A DNA stretch of 64,000 nucleotides, from the NCBI GenBank assembly GCA_964370645.1, contig CAYJJS010000006.1, positions 6,815 through 70,814 on the forward strand, in the 5' to 3' direction. Shown here piece after piece: positions 35,460-45,300 of this stretch. This stretch comes from CAMQRS01 sp964370645. GTDB taxonomy: Bacteria > Bacillota_I > Bacilli_A > Erysipelotrichales > Erysipelotrichaceae. Position 1 is the first letter of the stretch. Each line of letters begins with the position of its first letter. The position numbers and the translations under genes are program-made. The notes below the pieces were generated by a model, which worked only from the letters and a program-made list of their open reading frames with translations, was not told the origin of the DNA and made no database searches.

Positions 35460-36578
35460 ATGTTTTTCAAAATAAATAAAAAAGAATTTTACGATGCATT
35501 ATCAAGTGTATCTAGAGCTATATCTAATTATTCACCTTTACCTGCTTTTTCAGGTATAAAGTTTGAAGTTAAAAAAGAGGAAATTACTTTAATAGGTAGT
35601 GATTCAGATATTTCTATTAAGACTTACTTATATCCTAATAAAGACTATTATTTAGAAATTTTAAAAGAGGGAAGTATTGTTATAGAAGCAAAGTATATTA
35701 TTGATATTGTTAGAAAAATTGATTCTGAAATTATCGAAATAGAAATTTTAGATGGATGTGCTGTACGTATTAGCGGAAACCATTCTGATTATAAAATTAA
35801 TGGTATGTATGCAAATGAATATCCAATGATTGATTTTGAATCTTGTGAAAATGAATTTAATATTTCATCTGCCTTATTAAAAAATATGATTCATGAAACA
35901 ACATTTGCTACAAGTGATAAGGAAACAAAACCAGTGTTATCTGGAGTAAATTTAGAATGTATTGAAAATACTTTAACTTGTGTTGCAACAGATTCATATC
36001 GTTTGAGTAAAAAAATTATAGAGATTGAAAAACCTTTCAATTTTAATATAACAATACCTGCAAAAAGTTTAAATGAAGTAATTAAATCATTGGATCATTA
36101 TGAATTTACTAAGATTAGTGTTTCAAATAAGAAAATTCAATTTATTTTAGATGATATGATTATTCAAACACGATTAATTGATGGTTTATATCCTGATACT
36201 TCTAAATTAATTCCTACTCAATTCACATATGAATTAGAGGTAGATTTACGTGAGATTATTTCTGCTATTGATCGTATCTCATTCATAAAAAATGATGGAG
36301 TAAGTGTTATTCGATTTACTCTTACAAAAGAGGAAACAACACTAACTAGTAAATCAAAAGAAGTTGGTAGCGCCATTGAAGTGCTTGCCAGCGCTTCTTA
36401 TGAGTGTAATGACTTAGATATATCTTTCAATGGTAAATATGTTTTAGAAGCATTAAAGGTGCTTAAATCAAGTGTAGTGATGATTTGTTTTAATGGAGAG
36501 ATGGCTCCTTTTGTAATAAAAGAAAAAGATAACGATAACTTAATTCAACTTGTTTTACCAGTAAAAACATACGCATAA
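35460..36578 (+). CDS. dnaN: DNA polymerase III beta clamp
   Basis: The 372-residue product begins MFFKINKKEFYDALSSVSRA and shows the three-domain clamp pattern, with LSGVNLECIENTLTCVATDSYRLS in the middle and the C-terminal LVLPVKTYA, close to the usual clamp ending. It encircles DNA and tethers polymerase and MutS/MutL. A GGAG ribosome site precedes the ATG; the gene follows the oriC opening site by about 40 bases. Confidence 0.97.
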   Translation: MFFKINKKEFYDALSSVSRAISNYSPLPAFSGIKFEVKKEEITLIGSDSDISIKTYLYPNKDYYLEILKEGSIVIEAKYIIDIVRKIDSEIIEIEILDGCAVRISGNHSDYKINGMYANEYPMIDFESCENEFNISSALLKNMIHETTFATSDKETKPVLSGVNLECIENTLTCVATDSYRLSKKIIEIEKPFNFNITIPAKSLNEVIKSLDHYEFTKISVSNKKIQFILDDMIIQTRLIDGLYPDTSKLIPTQFTYELEVDLREIISAIDRISFIKNDGVSVIRFTLTKEETTLTSKSKEVGSAIEVLASASYECNDLDISFNGKYVLEALKVLKSSVVMICFNGEMAPFVIKEKDNDNLIQLVLPVKTYA

Positions 36579-36580
36579 AA

Positions 36581-36606
36581 AAAAGCACGATAATCGTGTT
36601 TTTTTT
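36581..36606 (+). terminator. Terminator of dnaN
   Basis: AAAAGCACGA pairs with TCGTGTTTTT across TAA, followed by a T-run, directly after the stop codon. Confidence 0.88.
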
Positions 36607-36647
36607 GTGGAAAAGTCCCTAAAAAAATAGTATTCATACATAAAATA

Positions 36648-36656
36648 TGTTATAAT
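36648..36656 (+). promoter_or_regulatory. Extended -10 promoter of the yaaA-recF-gyrB-gyrA operon
   Basis: TATGTTATAAT has a perfect -10 with TG extension, 26 bases before the yaaA start, right after the dnaN terminator. Confidence 0.65.
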
Positions 36657-36681
36657 TGAACGGTATGTAAATGAGGTAAAT

Positions 36682-36885
36682 ATGGAAATAAAACTGAGAA
36701 CAGAATACATAACATTAGGTCAATTTTTAAAGATTGCTGATATCATTTCAACAGGTGGTGAAGCAAAGTTTGCATTGCAAGAATTAGACATTTATGTGAA
36801 TGGTGAAAAAGAAAATAGAAGAGGTAAAAAGTTATATCCAAACGATGAAGTAATTGTTGAACAAAATACATATTACATAAAATGA
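36682..36885 (+). CDS. yaaA: S4-domain protein YaaA (RecF-associated)
   Basis: The 67-residue product reads as a small S4 RNA-binding domain (ITLGQFLKIADIISTGGEAK, then VNGEKENRRGKKLYPNDEVIV). It is the usual companion upstream of recF in Firmicutes; its role is poorly defined, perhaps in ribosome or RNA binding. Its stop codon overlaps the recF start (ATGA). Confidence 0.94.
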   Translation: MEIKLRTEYITLGQFLKIADIISTGGEAKFALQELDIYVNGEKENRRGKKLYPNDEVIVEQNTYYIK

Positions 36886-37976
36886 TTGTTAAACAAATTA
36901 AGTTAGTTAATTTTAGAAATTATGAGACGTTGGATATGAAATTCACAAAAGGAATTCATTTTTTCATTGGTAAAAATGGGCAAGGTAAGACGAATTTATT
37001 GGAGAGTATGTTTTTTCTATCTTGTACCAAGAGCCATCGAACGAATCAATTTACTCAATTAATTCGTAAAAATGAGCCTTTTTCAATATTGGAGTGCATC
37101 GTTGAGGATGGCCATAAAATACCTATGAAGATAGTTTTGAATCCTAATGGCAAAAATTTATTTTTATACAATGATCCAATACCTAAAGTTAGTTCTTTTA
37201 TAGGTATGTTAAATGCTGTTATGTTTTGTCCAGATGATATTTATTTATTTCATGATACGCCAAAAAAAAGAAGAAAATTTATTGATTTAGAATTGGGTAA
37301 AATTTCAAAAACATACACGCATACATTGAATACGTATTATAAACTTTTAAAGGATCGTAATGCATATTTAAAAAGTATGAATGTAGATAGAGAGTATGTG
37401 CGTATATTAGATGATCAAATGATTCATTGTGAAGTTCAAATTATACATCAGAGAAAACAATTTATTGATAAAATAATGCAAAATAGTATTCACTATTATA
37501 CTTCTATAAGTGAAGATCAAACAAATATTCAGTGTATATATAAATCTTTTGTTGAATATGATTCTATTTCTGTTATGAAACAAAATATGAAACAAAGATA
37601 TGAAAAAGATTTTACAAAAGATTGTTTGTATAAGCAGACAAGTCAAGGTATTCATAAAGATGATTTCATATTTATGATGAATGGATATGAGGCTGCTAGC
37701 TATGCTTCTCAAGGTCAAAAAAGGAGTTTCATATTAGCTTTAAAATTAAGCATTATAAAAACAATTCAACAATTGACATCATCATACCCTATTTTATTGT
37801 TAGATGATGTATTTAGTGAATTAGATGCATATAGAAGAGAAAAATTACTATCTCTTTTAGACGAATCTGTACAAGTATTTATTAGTGCTACAGATAAAGT
37901 ATCTTGTGGGAATAAGAAAGATGTTCATTACTATGTAGTGAATGAAGGAATAATAGAAGAATATAAGGAGGATTAA
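36882..37976 (+). CDS. recF: DNA replication and repair protein RecF
   Basis: The 364-residue product has Walker A GKNGQGKTNLLES, the ABC-type signature YASQGQKRSFILALKL and Walker B PILLLDDVFSELD. RecF, an SMC-like ATPase, loads RecA at gaps together with RecO and RecR; recR lies 10 kb further on. It overlaps yaaA by four bases and ends one base before gyrB. Confidence 0.97.
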   Translation: MIVKQIKLVNFRNYETLDMKFTKGIHFFIGKNGQGKTNLLESMFFLSCTKSHRTNQFTQLIRKNEPFSILECIVEDGHKIPMKIVLNPNGKNLFLYNDPIPKVSSFIGMLNAVMFCPDDIYLFHDTPKKRRKFIDLELGKISKTYTHTLNTYYKLLKDRNAYLKSMNVDREYVRILDDQMIHCEVQIIHQRKQFIDKIMQNSIHYYTSISEDQTNIQCIYKSFVEYDSISVMKQNMKQRYEKDFTKDCLYKQTSQGIHKDDFIFMMNGYEAASYASQGQKRSFILALKLSIIKTIQQLTSSYPILLLDDVFSELDAYRREKLLSLLDESVQVFISATDKVSCGNKKDVHYYVVNEGIIEEYKED

Positions 37977-37977
37977 G

Positions 37978-39894
37978 ATGTCAGAAGAAAAAATAACTAC
38001 TTCGTATACAGCTGATGATATACAGGTATTAGAAGGTTTAGAGGCAGTAAGAAAAAGACCAGGAATGTATATTGGTTCTACTTCAGAGAGAGGTTTACAT
38101 CATTTAGTTTGGGAAATCGTTGATAATTCAATTGATGAAGCTTTGGCTGGTTTTGCAGATAGTGTTGTAGTAACAATTGAAAAAGATAATGTAATTAGAG
38201 TAGAAGATAATGGTAGAGGTATGCCAACTGGTGTGAATCAAAAAACAAATGTTTCTGGAGTAGAGACTATTTTTACTGTACTGCATGCAGGTGGTAAATT
38301 TGGTGGAGGTGCGTATAAAGTATCTGGAGGTCTACATGGAGTTGGTGCAAGTGTTGTTAATGCACTTAGTTCATGGTTGGAAGTGGAAATACATAGTGAA
38401 GGTAATATTCATTTTATGCGTTTTGAAAATGGTGGTAATGTAGTAGCTCCATTAATTGCGAATGGGAGTAGTGAAAAACATGGATCTATTGTACGATTCA
38501 AAGCAGATCCAACTATATTCACAGATACGACTATCTATAACTTTGATACATTGAATACGCGTATTCGTCAATTAGCATTCTTAAATAAGGGAATTAAACT
38601 GATTTTAAGTGATGAGAGAGAAGAAGAAGTAAAGACGATTACATATCAATACGATGGTGGTATTAAAGAATATGTAACTTACTTGAATAAAAATAAAGAA
38701 GTTATGAATAAAGAAGTTATTTATGTAGAAGGACAAGAAGAGGGGATTATAGCTGAAATTGCTTTCCAGTATAATGAAGGTTTTGTTCCAAGTGTATATT
38801 CTTTTTGTAATAACATAAATACGGCAGAAGGTGGTACACATGAAGATGGTTTCCGTGTTGCTTTGACACGTATCGTAAACAAATATGCTACAGATAATAA
38901 CTTATTAAAAAAAGATGAATCTTTTAGTGGAGATGATGTAAGAGAAGGTATTACTGCAATTATTTCTATTAAACATCCAAATCCTCAATATGAAGGGCAA
39001 ACAAAAACAAAGTTGGGAAATAGTGAAGTTCGTAAAATTGTTTCTTCTATTGTTTCTTCCCAAGTAGAGAGAGTATTTATTGAAAATCCATCTTTGGCAA
39101 AATCTGTTGTTGAGAAGGCAACTTTAGCAAATAAAGCTAGAATTGCGGCAAAGAAAGCAAGAGAATTAACGAGAAGAAAAAATGCTTTGGAAATATCTTC
39201 TTTACCTGGTAAATTAGCGGATTGCTCAAGCAAAGATGCAAGTGAATCAGAAATTTATATTGTCGAGGGAGATAGTGCCGGTGGTAGTGCAAAACAGGGG
39301 AGAAATCCGATGTATCAAGCAATTTTGCCACTACGAGGAAAAATATTAAATGTTGAAAAAGCAAGAATACATAGAGTTTTTGATAATAATGAAATCCGTT
39401 CTATGGTTACTGCATTTGGATGTGGTTTTGGAGATGAAATAGATATTGAAAAAATCAGATATCATAAAATTTGTATTATGACCGATGCGGATGTGGATGG
39501 TGCACATATTAGAACTTTACTTCTAACGTTCTTTTATCGCTTTTTAAGACCTGTTATCGAAGGTGGGTATATTTATATTAGTCAACCTCCTTTGTTTAAA
39601 GTACAACGTGGAAATAACATCAAATACGCATATTCTGAAAGTGAAATGGAAACTATACGTAATGAGATGGGTGATAAAACAAAAATTCAGCGATACAAAG
39701 GTTTGGGAGAAATGAATCCAGATCAACTTTGGGAAACAACTATGAATCCTGAAAATAGAATTATAAAACAAGTAACCATTGAGGATGCAATTATTGCTGA
39801 TGAAGTATTCTCTATGTTAATGGGTGATGAAGTAGAACCAAGACGTAAATTCATTCAAGAGAATGCTGTATATGTTAAGAATTTAGATATTTAG
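37978..39894 (+). CDS. gyrB: DNA gyrase subunit B
   Basis: The 638-residue product has the GHKL ATPase (RKRPGMYIGSTSERGLHHL, VEDNGRGMP, GGLHGVGASVVNALS). It also has the TOPRIM metal site EGDSAGGSAKQGR and DADVDGAHIRTLLLTF, and the C-terminal RYKGLGEMNPDQLWETT. Length is typical of Gram-positive GyrB. It follows recF by one base and precedes gyrA by ten. Confidence 0.98.
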   Translation: MSEEKITTSYTADDIQVLEGLEAVRKRPGMYIGSTSERGLHHLVWEIVDNSIDEALAGFADSVVVTIEKDNVIRVEDNGRGMPTGVNQKTNVSGVETIFTVLHAGGKFGGGAYKVSGGLHGVGASVVNALSSWLEVEIHSEGNIHFMRFENGGNVVAPLIANGSSEKHGSIVRFKADPTIFTDTTIYNFDTLNTRIRQLAFLNKGIKLILSDEREEEVKTITYQYDGGIKEYVTYLNKNKEVMNKEVIYVEGQEEGIIAEIAFQYNEGFVPSVYSFCNNINTAEGGTHEDGFRVALTRIVNKYATDNNLLKKDESFSGDDVREGITAIISIKHPNPQYEGQTKTKLGNSEVRKIVSSIVSSQVERVFIENPSLAKSVVEKATLANKARIAAKKARELTRRKNALEISSLPGKLADCSSKDASESEIYIVEGDSAGGSAKQGRNPMYQAILPLRGKILNVEKARIHRVFDNNEIRSMVTAFGCGFGDEIDIEKIRYHKICIMTDADVDGAHIRTLLLTFFYRFLRPVIEGGYIYISQPPLFKVQRGNNIKYAYSESEMETIRNEMGDKTKIQRYKGLGEMNPDQLWETTMNPENRIIKQVTIEDAIIADEVFSMLMGDEVEPRRKFIQENAVYVKNLDI

Positions 39895-39904
39895 GAGGCT
39901 TTCA

Positions 39905-42373
39905 ATGCAAGATAAAAATGAAATTATAAAATATGATATAGTGCAAGATATGAAAGAGAGTTTCTTAGACTACTCTATGTCCGTTATTGTATCTAGAGCT
40001 TTGCCTGATGTTAGAGATGGTTTAAAGCCTGTACACAGACGTATTTTACACGCAATGAATGATTTAGGTATTACTGCAGATAAACCTTATAAAAAGTCAG
40101 CGAGAATTGTTGGGGATGTAATTGGTAAGTATCACCCTCATGGTGATACAGCAGTATATGATGCAATGGTTCGTATGGCACAGGATTTCTCTTATCGTTA
40201 TCCATTAGTACAGGGGCATGGAAACTTTGGTTCTATGGATGGTGATGGTGCTGCCGCAATGCGTTATACAGAAGCAAGAATGAGTAAAATTGCTATGTTT
40301 ATGGTAGAAGATATTCAAAAAGATACAGTTAACTTTGCTCCAAACTATGATGGAGAGGAAAAAGAGCCAACCGTATTACCTGCAAAATTTCCAAACTTAT
40401 TAATTAATGGTACGATGGGAATTGCTGTTGGGATGGCGACGAATATACCACCACATAATTTAAGTGAAACAATCGATGCAACAATCGCAATAATGGAAAA
40501 TCCTGATATTACTGTATTGGAATTGATGGAACAATACATAAAAGGTCCAGATTTCCCTACTGGTGGTATTATATTAGGAAGAAGTGGTATTAAACAAGCA
40601 TACGAAACTGGAAAGGGTAGTGTTGTAACTCGTAGTAGAGTTATTATTGATGAAAAAGATAATGGAAAAACAACATTAACTTTTACAGAGATACCATATC
40701 AAGTAAATAAATCAAATTTAGTACAGAAAATTGCTGATTTAGTTAGAAATAAAGATATTGAAGGTATTACCTCTTTAAATGATTATTCGAGTTTAAATGG
40801 TATTCAAATTGTATTAGAACTTAGAAAAGACGTACAAGCAGAAGTTATACTAAATCAATTATATCGTTTGACTCCATTACAATCTAGTTTTGGTATTAAT
40901 ACATTGGCTTTAGTAGATGGTGCACCTAAACAATTGGGTATTAAAGAAGCTTTGCAATGCTATATTAAACATCAAATTGAAATCATTGAAAGACGTACAA
41001 AATTTGATTTAAAGAAAGCAGAAGATAGAGCTCATATTTTAGAGGGATTGCGTATTGCTTTAGATCATATTGATGCAATTATTACATTAATTCGTAGTAG
41101 TAAAGATGATGCACAAGCAACTGAAGGTTTAATGAATGATTTTAAATTGTCTGCAATTCAAGCAAAAGCAATTTTGGAAATGCAATTAAGACGATTAACA
41201 GGTCTGCAAAGAGAAAAAATTGAGGATGAATATAACCAAATTCAATTATTAATTGAAGATTTAAGAGATATTTTAAGTAATCATTCACGAGTACTAGAAA
41301 TTATTAAAAATGAATTATTAGTTGTAAAAGAAAAATTTGGTGATGAAAGAAAAACAGAAATTAGTAATCAAGAAATTGATATTGATGATGAAGATTTAAT
41401 CCCAGTTGAAGAAATTGTTGTATCTATGACAAGTACTGGATACATAAAAAGAATTCCAATCGATACTTATAAAACACAAAATAGAGGTGGACGTGGAGTT
41501 AAAGGAATGAGTGTCAATGAAGATGATGTGGTAGATTTATTAATCACAATGTCAACACATGATCATTTATTAATGTTCACTAATCTAGGAAAAGTATATC
41601 GTATGAAAGGATATAAATTACCTGCGGGTAGTAGAACTTCTAAAGGATTACCAGTCGTTAATTTATTGAATTTGGAAGAAAATGAAAAAATTAGCGCATT
41701 AGTACCATATAATTCAGATGATGAAGCAAAATATTTATTCTTTGTTACATTAAATGGATTAGTAAAAAGAACGGAAGTAAAAGAATTTGAATCTATCCGA
41801 CAAAATGGTAAGATTGCCATCACCTTAAAAGATGAAGATGAATTAATTGGTGTTAAGGTTACGGATGGTAATACTGAAATTATAATTGCTGGATCGAATG
41901 GTAAAGCAGTACGTTTCAATGAAAATGATGTTCGTTCTATGGGTAGAACAGCTAGCGGAGTTAAAGGATTTAACATTGATGGTTCTAAAGTAGTAGGGGT
42001 TGCAACGAATAAAGAAGGTGACACTATTTTGACCGTTAGTGAAAAAGGATATGGTAAGAAAACAAATCTTGAAGACTACCGTTTAACTTCTAGAGGAGCT
42101 AAAGGTGTAAAAACGATTAATGTTACAGAAAAAACGGGTAACCTAATTTCGGTAAGAGCTGTTAGCGGAGATGAAGATTTAATGATAATTACGAATGAAG
42201 GTATTATTATTCGTATATCGTTAGAAAAAGTAGGAGTATATGGTCGTAACACACAAGGTGTTAAATTGATCAATGTGAATGAAAATCAATCTGTTTCAAA
42301 AGTTGCTGTAGTTCAAAAAAATGAAGAGGAGCAAGAGGAAACTGTTGAAAATAGTGAAGCTGAAGTTGACTAA
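39905..42373 (+). CDS. gyrA: DNA gyrase subunit A
   Basis: The 822-residue product has the breakage-reunion domain with the catalytic tyrosine in AMRYTEARM and the quinolone-resistance region GDTAVYDAMVRMAQ. The latter has Thr at the position of E. coli Ser83 and Asp at 87, i.e. no common resistance change. The GyrA-box in the C-terminal pinwheel is QNRGGRGVKGM, so it should introduce negative supercoils. The C-terminus is acidic. Confidence 0.98.
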   Translation: MQDKNEIIKYDIVQDMKESFLDYSMSVIVSRALPDVRDGLKPVHRRILHAMNDLGITADKPYKKSARIVGDVIGKYHPHGDTAVYDAMVRMAQDFSYRYPLVQGHGNFGSMDGDGAAAMRYTEARMSKIAMFMVEDIQKDTVNFAPNYDGEEKEPTVLPAKFPNLLINGTMGIAVGMATNIPPHNLSETIDATIAIMENPDITVLELMEQYIKGPDFPTGGIILGRSGIKQAYETGKGSVVTRSRVIIDEKDNGKTTLTFTEIPYQVNKSNLVQKIADLVRNKDIEGITSLNDYSSLNGIQIVLELRKDVQAEVILNQLYRLTPLQSSFGINTLALVDGAPKQLGIKEALQCYIKHQIEIIERRTKFDLKKAEDRAHILEGLRIALDHIDAIITLIRSSKDDAQATEGLMNDFKLSAIQAKAILEMQLRRLTGLQREKIEDEYNQIQLLIEDLRDILSNHSRVLEIIKNELLVVKEKFGDERKTEISNQEIDIDDEDLIPVEEIVVSMTSTGYIKRIPIDTYKTQNRGGRGVKGMSVNEDDVVDLLITMSTHDHLLMFTNLGKVYRMKGYKLPAGSRTSKGLPVVNLLNLEENEKISALVPYNSDDEAKYLFFVTLNGLVKRTEVKEFESIRQNGKIAITLKDEDELIGVKVTDGNTEIIIAGSNGKAVRFNENDVRSMGRTASGVKGFNIDGSKVVGVATNKEGDTILTVSEKGYGKKTNLEDYRLTSRGAKGVKTINVTEKTGNLISVRAVSGDEDLMIITNEGIIIRISLEKVGVYGRNTQGVKLINVNENQSVSKVAVVQKNEEEQEETVENSEAEVD

Positions 42374-42419
42374 AATAAGTACATATGATATAAAATAGTT
42401 AAATCGTTGAATAGGATAA

Positions 42420-42616
42420 GTAATTTAGGATGTTTTATAGAGAGTTGATGGTTGGTGTAAATCAATAAACAAATAAATGAAATCAACCTAGGAGAGAATC
42501 TACGAATTAAGTAGTAGATTACGGTAGTTCCGTTATCACTATAAGAACTTTATATAGTTGAAGAAGGGTGGCACCACGAGCAATCGTCCCTTTAGTGTGC
42601 CACCCTTATTTTTTAT
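42420..42616 (+). promoter_or_regulatory. Serine T-box riboswitch with terminator, upstream of serS
   Basis: The leader has stem I features (AGAGAGTTGATGGTTGGTG at about 42440-42458) and a candidate UCU (Ser) specifier at 42499-42501. The T-box sequence is AGGGTGGCACCACG (42565-42578). The UGGC in it pairs with GCCA, the 3' end of tRNAs with discriminator G, as tRNA-Ser has. The terminator stem AAGGGTGGCAC (42564-42574)/GTGCCACCCTT (42597-42607) has 11 base pairs and a T-run. Uncharged tRNA-Ser should favour read-through into serS. Confidence 0.92.
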
Positions 42617-42632
42617 TTAAGGAGGAAAATAA

Positions 42633-43922
42633 ATGTTAGATATTAAATTAATTAGAGAAAATCCAGAATTGGTGAGAGAAAATATTAAAAAGAAATTTCA
42701 AGATAGTAAATTACCTTTGGTAGATGAAATTCTACAATTGGATAAAGAAGCTAGAAAAATACAAACAGAGGCTGATAATTTACGCGCGAGTAGAAATAAA
42801 ATTTCTAAAGAAATAGGACAACTTATGGCACAAGGTAAAAAAGAAGAAGCACAACAACGTAAGCAAGATGTACAAAATATGGCAGATACTTTAAAGGAGT
42901 TAGAGGAAAAAGAAGCACAATTAGTAAATCAAGTTTTAGAAATCACTATGATTCTTCCTAATATCATAGATGAAACTGTCCCAATTGGAAAAGATGATAC
43001 AGAAAATGTTGAAGTAAAAAAATATGGTGAACCAATCATCCCAAATTATGAAATACCATATCATACAGATTTAATCGAAACTTTCGATGGAATTGATTTA
43101 GATGCAGCTCGTAAAGTTGCAGGAAATGGTTTTTATTACCTTTTAGGTGATATTGCAAGATTACATTCAGCCGTAACTTCATATGCGAGAGATTTTATGA
43201 TAGATAAAGGATTTACTTATTGTATCCCTCCATTTATGTTACGTAGTAGCGCAGTTACTGGAGTAATGAGTTTTGCTGAAATGGAAAGTATGATGTATAA
43301 GATTGAAGGAGAAGATTTATATTTGATTGGTACAAGTGAACACTCAATGATTGCAAAATATATGGATACTATAATCGATGAAAAAACACTGCCACAAACT
43401 TTAACAAGTTATTCACCTTGTTTCAGAAAAGAAAAAGGGGCTCATGGAATTGAAGAAAGAGGTATTTATAGAATTCATCAATTCGAAAAACAAGAAATGA
43501 TTGTAGTATGTAAACCAGAAGAATCAAAAGAATGGTTTGAAAAAATGTGGAGATATACTGTAGAATTGTTTGAAAGTTTAGATGTACCTGTTAGAACTAT
43601 CGAATGTTGTTCAGGGGATTTAGCAGATCTTAAATCGAAAAGTATTGATGTTGAGGCATTTAGTCCAAGACAAAATAAATATTTTGAAGTTGGTAGTTGT
43701 TCAAATTTAACAGATGCACAAGCAAGAAGATTGAAAATAAGAGTGAATGGTGAAAAGGGTAAATATTTTGCACACACATTGAACAACACTGTAGTTGCTC
43801 CTCCTAGAATGTTGATTGCATTTTTAGAAAATAATCTGAATAAGGATGGAAGTGTGAATATACCACTTGCATTACAACCATACATGGGAAATAAGAAAAT
43901 TATTGTACCAAAACAAAAATAG
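42633..43922 (+). CDS. serS: Seryl-tRNA synthetase
   Basis: The 429-residue product has the N-terminal antiparallel coiled coil that grips the long tRNA-Ser arm (about 30-105). The class II catalytic core contains motif 2 (CFRKEKGAHGIEERGIYRIHQF), listed here in pieces around residue 267, and motif 3 (NNTVVAPPRMLIAFLENN). It begins MLDIKLIRENPELVREN. The GGAGG ribosome site follows the T-box terminator directly. Confidence 0.97.
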   Translation: MLDIKLIRENPELVRENIKKKFQDSKLPLVDEILQLDKEARKIQTEADNLRASRNKISKEIGQLMAQGKKEEAQQRKQDVQNMADTLKELEEKEAQLVNQVLEITMILPNIIDETVPIGKDDTENVEVKKYGEPIIPNYEIPYHTDLIETFDGIDLDAARKVAGNGFYYLLGDIARLHSAVTSYARDFMIDKGFTYCIPPFMLRSSAVTGVMSFAEMESMMYKIEGEDLYLIGTSEHSMIAKYMDTIIDEKTLPQTLTSYSPCFRKEKGAHGIEERGIYRIHQFEKQEMIVVCKPEESKEWFEKMWRYTVELFESLDVPVRTIECCSGDLADLKSKSIDVEAFSPRQNKYFEVGSCSNLTDAQARRLKIRVNGEKGKYFAHTLNNTVVAPPRMLIAFLENNLNKDGSVNIPLALQPYMGNKKIIVPKQK

Positions 43923-43974
43923 ATAAAAATATAAGGATATTTTTAAAGTGTAAAAAGATATAAAAAACACTATT

Positions 43975-44024
43975 AAATAAGGCGTTTCATTGGTTTTTAA
44001 TAAAAAAAATGACGCTTTATTTTT
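43975..44024 (+). terminator. Terminator of serS
   Basis: AAATAAGGCGT and ACGCTTTATTT pair with one G-U, extended by ATT pairing past a one-base bulge, followed by TTTTA. Confidence 0.7.
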
Positions 44025-44056
44025 ATGTGAAATATAATTATATGAATAAAGGTATA

Positions 44057-44065
44057 TGTTATAAT
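44057..44065 (+). promoter_or_regulatory. Extended -10 promoter of the anchored two-cysteine protein gene
   Basis: TATGTTATAAT (perfect -10 with TG extension) lies 27 bases before the start codon, which follows AAAGGAGAG. Confidence 0.65.
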
Positions 44066-44091
44066 AAAATAAAGGGTGAAAAGGAGAGTAT

Positions 44092-45189
44092 ATGAAAGCA
44101 TTAAATAACAAGAAAAAGGGATTAATTATTTCAATAATTATAGTATTGATTATTATTGTTGGAATTGTGGTTTATAATTTTTTTAAGGTAGATATTAACT
44201 TCAATAATGAGAACACGTTGTTCCAATATGGAGAAGAATTCAATTATGAGGATATTATACAATCTACAAATCCATCGGATGTAGAAATCGAATATTCAGA
44301 TATTGAAATAGGAGAGGTTGGAGTTTACGATTTATCGTTCACCGCAAATGCATATGGACAAACCGTTACAAAAAAATTCAAATTTCAAATCGTGGATACA
44401 ATAGTACCTGATGTAACAGTAAAATATAAAGATGAAATTATAGAGGTAAATCAAGGAAGAATATATGATCCTTCATCAAACATTAGTGAAATAGAAGGTT
44501 TAAGTGAAGAGGGGTCTAAAAATTTTGAAGCTTTAGATAATGAACAATTTGATGCTAGAGTAAATGAAGTTGAAAACGCATATATATCAATCAATGAAAG
44601 AGTCATAGGAGATGATGGTAAAATTGAATCCATAGAAGCTAAGAAAGATTATATATTTTATACTACAAACTTTGATCCTAATATAATAGGGGAGTATGAA
44701 ATAAATTATGTATTCGTAGATTCTAATTATAATTATTTAGAGTACACTCAAAAAATAAATACTGTGAGTCCTAATGAAGTTGTAAATACAGGAGGACACG
44801 TAGTTTGTAATTATCCAATAATGACGGAGGATAGAGGCGCTGTATCTAACATATTAGTGGAAAGTTACACATATAATGAAGATGAATTAATTATAGGTGC
44901 AAATGCAATAAATACTACATCTTTATCTTCAGATTTTCAAACAGCTGATAATTTACGTATTTTACAAGAACAACTGAATACTACTTTTGCCATTTATCAA
45001 AATGTAGAAGGTGTTTCAATAAGTTTTTCTACTAGTGGATATACAATAACAACTAACATTGTGATAGATTATATAGCATATGATAAAGTTACTGATCCTT
45101 TAGAGTTATTAGAATATGAAAATGGTACTTTAGCTGGTGTAGAGTCCTTATTTGAAAGAACGGATGGAGGTTCTTGTGTAGCTCAATAA
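44092..45189 (+). CDS. Membrane-anchored protein with Ig-like part and C-terminal two-cysteine domain
   Basis: I do not recognise a named family for the whole protein. The 365-residue product has a basic N-terminus and one membrane segment (about 11-30). An Ig-like domain of the DUF5011 kind follows (about 32-100, with a VGVYDLSFTANAYGQTVTKKF pattern in pieces), then an acidic central part (about 105-225). The C-terminal domain runs from the cysteine in HVVCNYP to that in GGSCVAQ. The Cys-to-Cys span is 124 residues, the same as in the lipoprotein at 17519-17998, and the hydrophobic pattern is similar. It faces outside the cell. It lies alone between serS and the parS sites. Confidence 0.65.
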   Translation: MKALNNKKKGLIISIIIVLIIIVGIVVYNFFKVDINFNNENTLFQYGEEFNYEDIIQSTNPSDVEIEYSDIEIGEVGVYDLSFTANAYGQTVTKKFKFQIVDTIVPDVTVKYKDEIIEVNQGRIYDPSSNISEIEGLSEEGSKNFEALDNEQFDARVNEVENAYISINERVIGDDGKIESIEAKKDYIFYTTNFDPNIIGEYEINYVFVDSNYNYLEYTQKINTVSPNEVVNTGGHVVCNYPIMTEDRGAVSNILVESYTYNEDELIIGANAINTTSLSSDFQTADNLRILQEQLNTTFAIYQNVEGVSISFSTSGYTITTNIVIDYIAYDKVTDPLELLEYENGTLAGVESLFERTDGGSCVAQ

Positions 45190-45205
45190 TGTTCCACGTG
45201 GAACA
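45190..45205. promoter_or_regulatory. parS site 1
   Basis: TGTTCCACGTGGAACA is a perfect 16-base palindrome identical to the classical parS form that ParB binds, extended by one pair (A...T) on each side. ParB spreads from such sites and organises the origin region. Confidence 0.93.
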
Positions 45206-45227
45206 TCACAAGAGTAGATCCTTAATA

Positions 45228-45243
45228 TGTTCCACGTGGAACA
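45228..45243. promoter_or_regulatory. parS site 2
   Basis: A second identical TGTTCCACGTGGAACA, 38 bases after the first. It sits in a longer perfect palindrome at 45224-45247. Both copies lie between a coding gene and the SRP RNA promoter, about 10 kb from the oriC opening site. Confidence 0.93.
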
Positions 45244-45285
45244 TATTAAAAAATAGAATAATGGGTTTTAAAAATAAAAATTGTA

Positions 45286-45294
45286 TGCTATAAT
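45286..45294 (+). promoter_or_regulatory. SRP RNA promoter
   Basis: TATGCTATAAT gives a perfect -10 with TG extension seven bases before the RNA; TTTTAA at 45266-45271 is 17 bases upstream as a weak -35. Confidence 0.7.
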
Positions 45295-45300
45295 AAATAA

